A stretch of 64,000 nt of DNA from Nocardia miyunensis NBRC 108239 (GCF_001613065.1 NZ_BDBQ01000002.1:62001-126000), one strand, 5' to 3'. Positions 27,913 to 41,603 are shown, counted from the stretch's first letter. Notes: generated from the letters alone by a model not told the origin. Numbers and translations are program-made.

Positions 27913-28644
27913 ATGACCTTCGTACTCGTGCACGGCGGCTGGTTCGGCGGATGGTGGTACTCCGAGCTGGCATCCGAATTGCGCCGACACGGACACGACG
28001 CCTACGCGGTGAGCCTCACCGGAGTCGGTGAACGCAACCACTTGCTCACGGCAGCAACGAATTTGGACACCCATATCGAGGACGTCCGCGCGGTGCTCGA
28101 GTACGAGCGGATCGACGACGCGATCCTGGTCGGGCACAGCTACGGCGGCATGGTGATCACCGGCGTGGCCGATCGTGCCCCCGAACGGGTGGCGGCGCTG
28201 GTGTACTCCGATGCCTATGTCCCCGAGGACGGTCAGTCCTGCTTCGAGCTCACCTCCGAGATGTACCGGCGGAGGTTCCTCGAGGGGGCCGCCGCGGACG
28301 GTTTCGCCGTGCCGCCGGGCCCCGGGGCCGACCCGCGCGCGACCAGCCATCCGCTCGCCTCGTTCCTTCAGCGGATTCGGCTGGATGGTCGTGCGCGGGA
28401 GGACATTCCGCGCGAATACATCTATCTGTCCGGGTGGGAGGGCACGCCGTTCACGGAGGTGTACGAGCGGTTGCGCGACGACCCGAAGTGGCGTACCCAC
28501 ACGCTTCCCACCGGGCACAATGTTGTCGCGGAGGCGCCCGAGGAGTATCGGGAACTGTTGCTGGACATCGCTGTTCGGGTTAAGCAACCGCATGGGACCG
28601 GCGACGGGCCGGATCGCCCGGGCGTCCGGACCGGTGGAAAGTAG
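27913..28644 (+). CDS. Alpha/beta hydrolase (esterase/lyase-like)
   Basis: A 243-residue protein. The oxyanion motif LVHGGWFGGW is at residues 5-13, the nucleophile S76 in LVGHSYGGM, and the catalytic His in TLPTGHNVVAEAPEEY (about 203). The layout resembles hydroxynitrile lyase/salicylic-acid-binding esterase-like actinobacterial hydrolases. It is co-oriented with, and 3 bases after, the LysR gene. The substrate is unknown. Confidence 0.88.
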   Translation: MTFVLVHGGWFGGWWYSELASELRRHGHDAYAVSLTGVGERNHLLTAATNLDTHIEDVRAVLEYERIDDAILVGHSYGGMVITGVADRAPERVAALVYSDAYVPEDGQSCFELTSEMYRRRFLEGAAADGFAVPPGPGADPRATSHPLASFLQRIRLDGRAREDIPREYIYLSGWEGTPFTEVYERLRDDPKWRTHTLPTGHNVVAEAPEEYRELLLDIAVRVKQPHGTGDGPDRPGVRTGGK

Positions 28645-28665
28645 CGTCGCCGGGGTCGGTGTGGT

Positions 28666-29243
28666 TCAGAGTTGGGTCGCGCCTCCGTCCACGACGAGTT
28701 CCGCGCCGGTGGTGTAGGTAGCCTCGAAGGCGAGAAATGTTGCTGCCCTGGCAATTTCGTCGGATGTTCCGAAACGTCGCATGGGATTGGCGGCGACCAC
28801 CGGAGCCTTGAATCGCGCGGCGGCCTCCTCGGACACGCCGTTCTCCAGAATTCCCGTGTCGACGGGGCCGGGGCCGATCGCGTTGACACGGATGCGGCGC
28901 GGGAGCGGATCGGCGGCGAGAGTGCGCGCCATCGAGCGCACGGCCGCCTTGCCCGCCGAGTACACGCTGGTCGACGGAAGGCCTGTGACGTTCGCGTTCG
29001 AGGTGGTCAGGACGATGCCCGCGCCCGTTCTCAGCAGTGGGGCGAGCTTCTGCACGGTGAAGAACGCGCCCTTGACGTTGATCGCGAACAGTTCGTCGTA
29101 CTCCTGCTCGGTGGTCTCCTCGAGGGATGTGGCCCGCGCGATCCCCGCATTGACGAAAAGTGCTTGGAACGTGCTGAATTCGTGCTCGGCGCGGTCGGCC
29201 AGCCGCCGGTGATCACCACGTTCTTATCGCTGTATCTGCCCAT
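28666..29243 (-). pseudogene. Short-chain dehydrogenase with internal deletion and frameshift
   Basis: The 5' end reads MGRYSDKNVVITGG, the first strand and glycine loop of an SDR, and then jumps directly into ADRAEHEFSTFQALFVNAGI in another frame. About 45-60 residues (the rest of the cofactor loop and the next two strands) are missing. From there the frame runs intact to the end: NVKGAFFTVQKLAPLL, STSVYSAGKAAVRSMART (Tyr/Lys catalytic pair) and the C-terminal TTGAELVVDGGA. Without the NAD(P)-binding segment it should be inactive. It lies 37 bases downstream of the intact SDR gene. Confidence 0.8.
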
Positions 29244-29280
29244 GTCGGAATTCCTGCGTTCTTTCTTGTTCGATGACGCG

Positions 29281-30045
29281 CTATCGGTGGAATTCGCCGC
29301 CGTCCACGACGAGACTGCTTCCGGTCAGCCAGCTGGCGCGGTCGGACAGGAGGAACAGCACCGCGTCGGCGATATCGTCGGGGCGGCCGTCGCGGCCCAG
29401 CGGCACGCCGGACGTGTCGCTCTGACCGGGGGCGATGCGGGCCCATTGCTCGCGCGTCTGCTCGCCGCCCGGGGTCGCGGTCTTACCGGGGGAGACGGTG
29501 TTGACCCGAATTCCGAAGGGCGCCAATTCGGCCGACAGCCCACGGCTGTAATTCTCCAGCGCCGCCTTCGCGGCCGTGTAGTGCAGAAATGGCGCTACCG
29601 GCGCGGGCACCACGGCCGAGGATATGTGCACGATCATTCCCGAATGCCGTTCGCGCATCTCCGGTGTGAGAAGCGCGTCCAGACGAACCGCGGCCAGCAG
29701 GTTCAGATCCAGCGCATCGCGCCACTCCTCGTCGGGAATGCTCGAACTCCCCGGAAAAGGCCGCGCACCGCCGGCGTTGTGAACCAGAATGTCCACCCCG
29801 CCCAGTATTTCCCGCGCGGCTTCGGCGAGTGCCTCGGCCCCGGCCCGGGTCCGCACATCGGCCGCCACGAAACCGGCCCCTTCCGGCACCGAATTCGTCG
29901 CTGATCGCGCCGTGGTGAGCACCTCGGCTCCCGCGTTCAGCAATTGCCGCACCACGGCCGCCCCGATCCCACGAGAACCACCCGTCACCAGGGCCCGCTT
30001 TCCCGCGAGTTGTTTCGTCCCCGAACCGTTCTCGATTGTGGTCAT
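29281..30045 (-). CDS. Short-chain dehydrogenase/reductase
   Basis: A 254-residue SDR. The cofactor loop is TGGSRGIGAA (21-30), with HNAGGARP for the NAG motif, HISSAVV for the catalytic Ser region and YTAAKAALE for Tyr/Lys. The C-terminus ends WLTGSSLVVDGGEF. It is a classical SDR, often annotated as 3-oxoacyl reductase-like; the substrate cannot be told. It appears to be the first gene of an operon whose second member, also an SDR, has decayed. Confidence 0.9.
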   Translation of the reverse strand: MTTIENGSGTKQLAGKRALVTGGSRGIGAAVVRQLLNAGAEVLTTARSATNSVPEGAGFVAADVRTRAGAEALAEAAREILGGVDILVHNAGGARPFPGSSSIPDEEWRDALDLNLLAAVRLDALLTPEMRERHSGMIVHISSAVVPAPVAPFLHYTAAKAALENYSRGLSAELAPFGIRVNTVSPGKTATPGGEQTREQWARIAPGQSDTSGVPLGRDGRPDDIADAVLFLLSDRASWLTGSSLVVDGGEFHR

Positions 30046-30497
30046 GCCACGGATCCTCTCGATCGCATAGTCGTCCGTTCGACCGAAAAAGATGAATATG
30101 GCCCGTCGCGAATATTCGGATTTTCACGGTGGGTGTCTCGTCGAACCATTTCACGGTAAGTCCGGAAAGGAACCGAAGACAAAGACCAAATTTCAGTAGC
30201 GACCATAGGAAATCCCTATGCCGCCCACATCGCGGACCGAGATCGGCTACGCCGGTCCGGCGGTACACGAATTCCAGGGCAAGGAGTGCGCCATGGTGAT
30301 CAGCGGATTCGGAGCCTCAGGGAATCGCGGAAGTCGGATCGGCTTCGTGGCTGTTCCGGATCCAGGCTCTCGATTGTCGAAGCGCTGTCCGATTATCGTC
30401 GCAACGAGCATCGTTGGCGCACACCGTCAGACGGACGGGACGTCGCAGTGCACGGATTGTTGCCCGAGAAGTGTTGTGGCAGTTCAGGTTTACAAGG
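30046..30497. other. 452-base gap between the SDR gene and the DUF4407 gene
   Basis: The part at 30060-30200 is relatively AT-rich and probably holds the SDR promoter. A plus-strand open frame of about 110 codons (30218-30556) has atypical composition and no recognisable domain, so it is not called as a gene. Confidence 0.4.
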
Positions 30498-32273
30498 CTA
30501 GCGAGAGCTCGGGGGAAGTTGGCGGGAAGTCCGAGGGTCGAGTTCGGCGGGGGTGACGGCGCCGGTGACAGAGGGTAGGCGGTCGGCTCGAGGAGCTGGG
30601 GGCTGGGGGGTGGAATCTACGACGGTGGTGGGGAGTTGGGGGTTGGAGTCCGAGGAGTCGATGGTTACCTTGCGGGTGCGGCGGAGGGTGAAGGTTATTT
30701 CTTCGGTTTCCTCGAATACCTGGCGCACTGTGCGCAGGGGGTGGGTGGCGGTGTCGATGGCGTCGGTGACGAAAGAGGGGACCAGGGGGCGGATCCAGCG
30801 GGCGGCGGTGTCGGTGAAGGGGACGGTGCCGATGATGGGGAGTTCCAGGCCACCGGATGCGGGGGCGACCGCGTTGTGCGGTAGCGGGGCGGGGAGGTTC
30901 GACGGCTGAGACATGGTGTCCCCCTCGGAGTTCGACGTCGGGCTGGCCGGAAGTTCCGCCAGCGCTTCGAATTCGGCGACGGCGCGCTGCTGGGGTGCGG
31001 TGACGCCGATTTCCACCGCGCCGATCGAGGCGATGACGCGTCGGCGCTGATTCTCGCGATCGATGACGGTGTCGGCGTGGACGGCCAGGCGCGCACTCGC
31101 CAATTCCTGGTCGGCGCGCAGCTTTTCGGATTCGGCGCGGACCTCGGCGCGTTTGACCGCGATAACGGCCTCGGCATCCTGCTCGGCACGATCGGCGGCG
31201 GCCCGCGCCGAGACGCGGCGGTCGAAGGAGGTCTCCCCGCGCCACCACCGTGACAGCAGCGGCAGCAGGGCCAGGGCCACGGTGATCACCAGGGCCGCCA
31301 GGCGCAGCAGGAAGGCGCCCGCATGTCCGAAGGTGTAGCCGTTCAACGCGATCCAGCGTGCGCCGAGACCGCGATCACCGGTTCGGAAGGCGGCGGTGCG
31401 GGCCTGATCCAGGGCCTGCTGCCGCTGAGTGAGGCGATCCTGCGTGGGCCGCACCTGGGACTGCGCGGCGGCGAGACGGGCGCGGGCGTCGTCGAGCATG
31501 CTGTTGTCGGTGCGGGTCTCCGGGCCCTGACCGGGCACGCCGGTGATCATGTTCTGCGGGCATTCCGGGGTCGGGTTGTATTCGCAGCGAGCGATGATCA
31601 GGGCCTGCTGGATGTCCGACTGCGCGCCGGTGATCGTGCGATTCAGCGCGTCGCGGTCGGATTCGGCCTGGTCCAGAGCATTTCGAGCGGTGATGACAGT
31701 GGCCGCGGATTCCGCCTCGCGCCTGGCGTTGTCGTCCAGGCGGTGATCGATCGTGCCGCCGAGCAGGACGGTGCTCGCGAGTTCGGCGACGACCACACCC
31801 GCCAGCACGGCGACGGCGACGCGGCCGATCAGCTCACCGCCGAAGCGAATTCGCGAACCGTCGCGGCCGGGCAGCGGCGCGGTCGCCAGGGCCCGCGAGA
31901 TCGTGCCGATCAGCAGCGCCGCGAGCATCGCGACGATGATCACGACGATCGCGGCCCACTGCGCCGCCGCTGAGGCCAGCGCGACGACCGTGCCCGATAT
32001 CGCGGCGAACAGCAGCGCCATCGCGCCGGTCACCGCGTATCCGGATCGTTCGTGATCGTCGGCGACTCCCGTCCCCGCGCCGCCGAGCCAGGTCAGCAGG
32101 CTGATGGTCCGGTCACGCAGTGCACGGATGCCTACCGCGCCTCGGCTGTTCGTCCCGGTGGACCTGATCGAGGTTGTGCTGTCCTGTCGGTCCGAAGCGG
32201 CCGTCCGGGCTTCGACCGTGGCCGAGTCCGTCGGGTCGTGATCGATCGGTTCCGAGATGTGGGGGCTGGTCAA
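30498..32273 (-). CDS. DUF4407 domain membrane protein
   Basis: A 591-residue protein with a TTG start at 32273. The N-terminal 50 residues are polar. Membrane segments lie at GYAVTGAMALLFAAISGTVVALASAAAQWAAIVVIIVAMLAALLIG (a pair, about 77-120), GRVAVAVLAGVVVAELAST (about 150) and AFLLRLAALVITVALALLPLL (about 320). Between the last two is a long extracytoplasmic coiled coil with two Cys (CEYNPTPEC). A second coiled coil (AAADRAEQDAEAV) and a Pro-rich tail follow. This arrangement matches DUF4407. The function is unknown. Confidence 0.78.
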   Translation of the reverse strand: MTSPHISEPIDHDPTDSATVEARTAASDRQDSTTSIRSTGTNSRGAVGIRALRDRTISLLTWLGGAGTGVADDHERSGYAVTGAMALLFAAISGTVVALASAAAQWAAIVVIIVAMLAALLIGTISRALATAPLPGRDGSRIRFGGELIGRVAVAVLAGVVVAELASTVLLGGTIDHRLDDNARREAESAATVITARNALDQAESDRDALNRTITGAQSDIQQALIIARCEYNPTPECPQNMITGVPGQGPETRTDNSMLDDARARLAAAQSQVRPTQDRLTQRQQALDQARTAAFRTGDRGLGARWIALNGYTFGHAGAFLLRLAALVITVALALLPLLSRWWRGETSFDRRVSARAAADRAEQDAEAVIAVKRAEVRAESEKLRADQELASARLAVHADTVIDRENQRRRVIASIGAVEIGVTAPQQRAVAEFEALAELPASPTSNSEGDTMSQPSNLPAPLPHNAVAPASGGLELPIIGTVPFTDTAARWIRPLVPSFVTDAIDTATHPLRTVRQVFEETEEITFTLRRTRKVTIDSSDSNPQLPTTVVDSTPQPPAPRADRLPSVTGAVTPAELDPRTSRQLPPSSR

Positions 32274-32625
32274 GGGATCTCACATCCTCTGCATCCCAGG
32301 CGGTTCGCATTCGGCGAAGTCGTCGGTATTCGTGGTCGCCGCAGGTCGGTGGGGCGAGAAGACGGCCGGGTGAGCGGATCCGGTCGCACGAATCGGCTCC
32401 AGCGTGACAGGCCGACGGCGCTCGCGCCGAGTCGCGTCCGCAGGTTGTGGCCATCCTCACAGTGCCGACGCGGCAGACGCGAATCTCGGCCGGGGAAACG
32501 AAGATTCGCATCGGAAATCCGATACTCGCTCGTACCGTGGTGATGTGGCGCTCGTCTCCGCGATGGCGAGATGCGGGCGGCACACGTTCGCATTTCCGCA
32601 CAACAGCCCGTCAGGAGTGTTCCAG
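32274..32625. other. 352-base divergent intergenic region
   Basis: It separates the divergent DUF4407 and chorismate mutase genes and must contain both promoters. No recognisable gene, strong hairpin or operator was seen. Confidence 0.35.
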
Positions 32626-33237
32626 GTGCGTACGTCCGTGTTGATGATGGCGGCCGCGATCGGGCTGATGTCGCTCGAGGTGGTACCCATGACGATCGAT
32701 CCGGCGGTCTCGGCCGCTCGCGCTCAGGCCCCCGCCGATGCCGCCCCGGCGAGCCCCGATCCGCTGATCGATCTGTTGCTCGAGCGTCTGAACACCGCCG
32801 ACGCCGTGATCGCGGCCAAATGGGTGGGCGCGCGGGGGCAGTATCCGGCGATCGACGATCCGATCCGCGAACAGCAGGTCTACGACTCGATGAGCCGCGC
32901 GGGAGCCGCGCTGGGACTGCCGGAGGACTGGGTGCGGCAGGTCTTCGCCGGGCAGATCGAGGCCAACAAGATGGTGCAGCGCGGCCTGCTCGCGCGGTGG
33001 CGGCTCGATCCGGGCTCGGCGCCGCGGACCTCGCCGGATCTGGGCGCGGTCCGGCCGATCATCGATCGGGTGAACGCGCAGATCCTGCGGCAGCTCGCGC
33101 AGCGGCGGGCGGAATTGCGCGGACCGAACTGTGCCGAACAACTCTCGACAGGAGTGTTCGGGGTATTCGCCGGTGGGCGTTCGGATGCCCTGCATCAGGC
33201 GGCGTTGGTACGTGCCGCCGCTTCGGTGTGCGGGTGA
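32626..33237 (+). CDS. Secreted chorismate mutase (AroQ-gamma type)
   Basis: A 203-residue protein. The GTG start has an AGGAG site 8 bases upstream. A signal peptide (VRTSVLMMAAAIGLM...SAARAQA) precedes the all-helical mutase domain. It aligns by eye with the exported M. tuberculosis enzyme Rv1885c: LLERLNTADAVIAAKW, EQQVYDSM, VFAGQIEANKMVQ, LARWRLDPGSAP, and a C-terminal Cys pair (PNCAEQL and SVCG). It converts chorismate to prephenate outside the cytoplasm; its purpose there is unknown in the family. It stands alone. Confidence 0.9.
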   Translation: MRTSVLMMAAAIGLMSLEVVPMTIDPAVSAARAQAPADAAPASPDPLIDLLLERLNTADAVIAAKWVGARGQYPAIDDPIREQQVYDSMSRAGAALGLPEDWVRQVFAGQIEANKMVQRGLLARWRLDPGSAPRTSPDLGAVRPIIDRVNAQILRQLAQRRAELRGPNCAEQLSTGVFGVFAGGRSDALHQAALVRAAASVCG

Positions 33238-33345
33238 GGCATCCGCGGCGAATCCCGCCGTCAAGGCCCATTCCGATGTGGCCGCAGTGTGACATACCCA
33301 ACACGCGCGGTTTGCTGAGCGTATGCCAAAATGTGAGATTGCGAA

Positions 33346-33363
33346 TCAGACCGTACGGTCTGA
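33346..33363. promoter_or_regulatory. Perfect 18-bp palindrome, possible repressor operator
   Basis: TCAGACCGTACGGTCTGA is perfectly symmetric and flanked by ATTGC on the left and GCAAT on the right. It lies 108 bases past the chorismate mutase stop and about 220 bases before the putative gltB promoter. Size and symmetry fit a TetR-type operator; the cognate regulator is not identified. Confidence 0.5.
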
Positions 33364-33582
33364 ACATTGCAATGGCTCGTAGTCTCCGTGTCCGAGACAT
33401 CTCCGCCGTGTGTCCGGAAAGTTAGCCGCATAACAGTCGGTTTGTCCGGACGCGAGCCTGGGAATTCCTTATCGATGCAGGTTAGAGGGCACCTAGCAGC
33501 CTACTTGCGGGCTGCGCGTGCGCGGTCCGGGCGCAACGGGCAACAGTGGCATACACGACTGAGCGATCACCGATCTCTGCTT

Positions 33583-33588
33583 TACACT
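33583..33588 (+). promoter_or_regulatory. Candidate -10 element of the gltBD promoter
   Basis: TACACT within CTTTACACTGGAG resembles the actinobacterial sigma-A -10 hexamer. The hexamer 17 bases upstream, TGAGCG, is a weak -35. Transcription would begin near 33595, which gives a leader of about 400 nt for gltB. Confidence 0.4.
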
Positions 33589-33594
33589 GGAGAA

Positions 33595-33998
33595 CGCGTA
33601 GTTAGTGGAGGACCAATGGAGAAGCCCAGGTAGACGCTGTTCTTAGTGGAACCTAAGTTGGTTGGGCACGGGTCCTGACTTATCGTTTGCTCTTACGCTG
33701 GGCACGAAATGCCCGGTTGAATCGCCCGATTCGGTCACGAACCGATGGTCGTGGAGACCCTCGGTCCGCACAGCCGGACCGGTCGGGCGACCACGGGCGC
33801 GGCGAGTGGAACACGGAAGGGCTCCGCAACCGCCGAGCACCCGACTACGGAACCGGAGCGGGTGGACAACTGGAGAGTTGACTGCACGGTACGACCATCA
33901 GCGTCGCTGGTCTGACGGACCCCTCCGGGGCGCAGTCTAGACGGAGGCGTTCGACGAAGGCCATATTTCTTCGAAGGCCTGATTTTGAAGGCAGAGGC
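33595..33998 (+). promoter_or_regulatory. Long structured 5' leader of gltB
   Basis: About 400 gene-free bases precede gltB. They contain a five-codon ORF with a strong ribosome site (33616-33633) and a series of hairpins: CTTAG/CTAAG (33642-33657), GGGCA-CGAAA-TGCCC (33700-33714) and CGGTCCG-CACAGC-CGGACCG (33762-33781). Near the gltB start the 8-mer CGAAGGCC occurs twice (from about 33956 and 33972). The layout suggests translational or attenuation control of glutamate synthase. It matches no RNA family I know. Confidence 0.45.
33616..33633 (+). CDS. Putative leader peptide MEKPR upstream of gltB
   Basis: ATG-GAG-AAG-CCC-AGG-TAG follows GTGGAGGACCA, one of the better Shine-Dalgarno sequences in the window. 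Five codons cannot encode a folded protein, so if translated it would act through ribosome position on the leader RNA. Whether it is translated is unknown; it is called on the strength of the ribosome site and its place in the long leader. Confidence 0.4.
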   Translation: MEKPR

Positions 33999-38681
<4,683 letters not shown>

Positions 38682-38809
38682 GACGGCTGGGCCCGAAATG
38701 ACGTGGACGCCGCGCTGTGACTACTCGAGGCCGCGCGTGGATAGAACTTTGGTGCGACGCACCGGAATTGACAGGTGCGCCGAGGCGGCGCTGACGTGTG
38801 GAGTCGAGA

Positions 38810-40279
38810 ATGGGTGACGCACAGGGCTTCTTGAAGCACACCAAACGTGAGCTTCCGACGCGGCGGCCGGTGCCGCTGCGGCTGATGGACTGGAAAGAGG
38901 TCTACGAGGAGGGTTTCTCGCACGAAACCCTGCAGACCCAGGCCAGCCGCTGCATGGACTGCGGAATTCCGTTCTGCCACAACGGATGTCCACTCGGGAA
39001 CCTGATTCCCGAGTGGAACGACCTGGTCTACAAGGGCCAGTGGCGCGACGGTATCGACCGCCTGCACGCGACCAACAACTTCCCGGAGTTCACCGGGCGG
39101 CTGTGCCCCGCGCCGTGCGAGGCGTCCTGCGTGCTGGGCATCAACCAGGACGCGGTGACGATCAAGCAGGTCGAGGTCGAGCTCATCGAGAACGCCTTCG
39201 ACGAGGGCTGGGTGACTCCGGTCTACCCGACCCGGCTGACCGGTAAGAAGGTCGCCGTCGTGGGTTCGGGCCCGGCCGGACTGGCCGCGGCCCAGCAGCT
39301 CACCCGCGCCGGTCATACCGTGACGGTGTTCGAGCGCGACGACCGCATCGGCGGTCTGCTGCGCTACGGCATTCCGGAATTCAAGATGGAGAAGCGCTTC
39401 ATCGACCGTCGTCTGGCGCAGATGGAGGCCGAGGGCACCATCTTCCGGACCGGCGTGAACGTGGGCGTGGACATCACCGCCGAGCAGCTGCGCGAGCAGT
39501 TCCACGCGGTGGTGCTGGCGGGCGGTTCGACCATCGCGCGTGACCTGCCGGTGCCCGGCCGCGACCTGGACGGCATTCATCAGGCGATGGAATTCCTGCC
39601 GCTGTCCAACCGGGTGCAGCTCGGCGACCCGATCACCGACGAGAACGGTCTGCCGCCGATCCACGCCAAGGACAAGAAGGTCGTCATCATCGGCGGCGGC
39701 GACACCGGCGCGGACTGCCTGGGTACCTCGCACCGCCAGGGCGCGGCGAGTGTGCACCAGTTCGAGATCATGCCGCGTCCGCCGGAGGAGCGCGCGAGTT
39801 CGACCCCGTGGCCGACCTATCCGCTGATGTACCGGGTGTCCTCGGCGCACGAGGAGGGTGGCGAGCGGGTCTACTCGGTCAACACCGAGCGGTTCGTGGG
39901 TGAGGACGGCAAGGTCACCGGTCTGCAGGCGCACGAGGTGCAGATGGTGAACGGGCGTTTCGAGAAGATCGAGGGCACCGATTTCACGCTCGAGGCCGAT
40001 CTGGTGCTGCTGGCCATGGGCTTCACCGGCCCGCAGAAGCCGGGTCTGCTCGAGGATCTGGGCGTGGGCTATGACCAGCGCGGTAACGTCAAGCGGGACA
40101 AGGGTTTCCAGACCACGGTCCCCGGCGTGTTCGTCGCGGGCGATATGGGCCGCGGCCAGTCGCTGATCGTGTGGGCCATCGCCGAGGGCCGTTCCGCCGC
40201 GGCTTCGGTGGACAGCTTCCTCGAGGGCGAGTCGGCGCTGCCCACGCCGATCGAGCCGACGGCCGTTCCGCAGCGCTGA
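38810..40279 (+). CDS. gltD: Glutamate synthase small subunit
   Basis: A 489-residue protein. The start MGDAQGFLKHTKRE has GGAG six bases upstream. N-terminal cysteines for the [4Fe-4S] clusters are in CMDCGIPFCHNGCPLGN and CPAPCEASC. The FAD-binding dinucleotide fold begins VAVVGSGPAGLAAA (about 146), and the NADPH fold VVIIGGGDTGADC (about 292). It feeds electrons from NADPH to GltB. The 128-base spacer after gltB is unusually long for this pair and contains the tail duplication. Confidence 0.97.
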   Translation: MGDAQGFLKHTKRELPTRRPVPLRLMDWKEVYEEGFSHETLQTQASRCMDCGIPFCHNGCPLGNLIPEWNDLVYKGQWRDGIDRLHATNNFPEFTGRLCPAPCEASCVLGINQDAVTIKQVEVELIENAFDEGWVTPVYPTRLTGKKVAVVGSGPAGLAAAQQLTRAGHTVTVFERDDRIGGLLRYGIPEFKMEKRFIDRRLAQMEAEGTIFRTGVNVGVDITAEQLREQFHAVVLAGGSTIARDLPVPGRDLDGIHQAMEFLPLSNRVQLGDPITDENGLPPIHAKDKKVVIIGGGDTGADCLGTSHRQGAASVHQFEIMPRPPEERASSTPWPTYPLMYRVSSAHEEGGERVYSVNTERFVGEDGKVTGLQAHEVQMVNGRFEKIEGTDFTLEADLVLLAMGFTGPQKPGLLEDLGVGYDQRGNVKRDKGFQTTVPGVFVAGDMGRGQSLIVWAIAEGRSAAASVDSFLEGESALPTPIEPTAVPQR

Positions 40280-40310
40280 TCAGGCCGGACGGGTAGCTCG
40301 TACCCGAGGA

Positions 40311-40344
40311 GCGCCCGCGAACCCTGTTGTTCGCGGGCGCTTTT
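40311..40344 (+). terminator. Rho-independent terminator of gltBD
   Basis: GCGCCCGCGAA (40311-40321) pairs with TTCGCGGGCGC (40330-40340) around an 8-base loop and is followed by TTTT. It lies 31 bases after the gltD stop. The remaining sequence to 40598 holds the upstream region of the cutinase gene and no other gene. Confidence 0.92.
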
Positions 40345-40598
40345 CGCCCTTTCGCCCCGATCTCCGGCCGCTCCGGAACGGAAATCAGACGTCTTCGTGA
40401 CGTCGAATGGCAATGCCGAGCCCGCCCATCTATTCTTGATCACGGTGCGGTGTCGACGGGCAAACGGTCTGATTCCGGTCTCGCAAGAGTTCGGTAGTTT
40501 GTTCGCCCACGGTTAACCAAACTGCAATCCGGCTACCACACCATTGTCTGGAAGAAACTCGGGATGCCCGTGGCTGGGCAGGCTGGAACTGGAGCGGT

Positions 40599-41510
40599 AT
40601 GCGGTTGAAAAGGGTTGCTGCGGCTGCGGCTGCCGTTGCGCTGTCGGGGTTGTCGGGTGTGGTCTTCGGAAGTGGTTCCGCGGCAGCGGCTCCCGCTTGC
40701 CCGAATCTGTATGTCGTTGCGATTCCCGGTACCTGGGAAACCGGCCCGGACAAGGCCGAGCACATGCACGGTCCCGGCATGCTCGCGGGCGTTACCCGAA
40801 ATATGCCCAGCGGCACTCGGGTCGACTACGTCGACTACGCCGCGACCGCCTTCCCGTGGGAGGGCGATATCTACGGCAAATCGAAGGCGCAGGCGGTCAA
40901 CAAGGCCAACGGCATGATCAAGGCTGTGGCCGCCCGGTGCGCGGCGGCCAAGATCGCGATCGTCGGTTACAGCCAGGGTGCGGACGCGGCCGGTGACGTG
41001 GCCGCCGAGATCGGCACCGGCCTCGGCGTGGTGTCCCCGATCCGCATCGCGGGCGTCGGCCTGATCTCCGATCCTCGTCGTTCGCCCACCGACATCCAGG
41101 TCGGTCCGCATGCGGGCGGCGCGGGTGCGAGCGGTCCCCGCCCGGGTGGTTTCGGTTTCGTCAGCGACCGGGTGCGTACCATCTGCGATCCGCAGGATCT
41201 GTACTGCTCCACCAAGTCCGACGATTTCGTCACCCGTTTCGCGGGCTTCCTGGCGGAGACCTCGGATCCGAACCCGGCGAGCATCTGGCGCTACCAGCTC
41301 GAGGCCGGTTCCATCGTGGGCGATCTGATGTCCAGCGGCGGTATCGGGACGCTGGGAACCCAGTTGAGCGAGGGCGCGAACAAGAAGCGTGTGCAGCAGC
41401 TGGAGAAGTTCTACGGGTCCGGCGCGCACACCTCCTATGGCAGCTACCACGTCGGCGGCGGTCAGACCGCGCTGTCCTGGATGCACAGCTGGATCGCCGG
41501 AATGGCCTAG
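40599..41510 (+). CDS. Secreted cutinase family esterase
   Basis: A 303-residue protein. A signal peptide (MRLKRVAAAAAAVALSG...AAAA) is probably cleaved before APACPN. The serine hydrolase motif is GYSQGAD with S125; the likely acid is D197 or D200 in CDPQDLYC, and the His is H284 in SYHVGG. Cys pairs at 34/113 and 196/203 fit the disulfides of the cutinase/Culp fold. Actinobacterial members hydrolyse ester bonds of lipids or polyesters and are exported or wall-associated. It is monocistronic, with a convergent terminator downstream. Confidence 0.92.
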   Translation: MRLKRVAAAAAAVALSGLSGVVFGSGSAAAAPACPNLYVVAIPGTWETGPDKAEHMHGPGMLAGVTRNMPSGTRVDYVDYAATAFPWEGDIYGKSKAQAVNKANGMIKAVAARCAAAKIAIVGYSQGADAAGDVAAEIGTGLGVVSPIRIAGVGLISDPRRSPTDIQVGPHAGGAGASGPRPGGFGFVSDRVRTICDPQDLYCSTKSDDFVTRFAGFLAETSDPNPASIWRYQLEAGSIVGDLMSSGGIGTLGTQLSEGANKKRVQQLEKFYGSGAHTSYGSYHVGGGQTALSWMHSWIAGMA

Positions 41511-41547
41511 CGCCAACGTGATCCGGGCGGATTGATCCGTTTCAATC

Positions 41548-41588
41548 GGCGAGGGCCACATTCCCGTACCGGGGATGTGGCCCTCGCC
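41548..41588. terminator. Bidirectional hairpin between the cutinase gene and small secreted gene 1
   Basis: An 18-bp stem (41548-41565 with 41571-41588, one mismatch) contains the core GAGGGCCAC. It lies between convergent genes and can stop transcription from both sides. A hairpin with the same core follows the second small gene. Confidence 0.82.
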
Positions 41589-41603
41589 GCGTTCGGGATG
41601 CGA

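Noticed and set aside
30218-30556. A 112-codon ORF upstream of the DUF4407 end
   Set aside because: It runs into the antisense of the DUF4407 gene and lacks typical third-position GC; not convincing.
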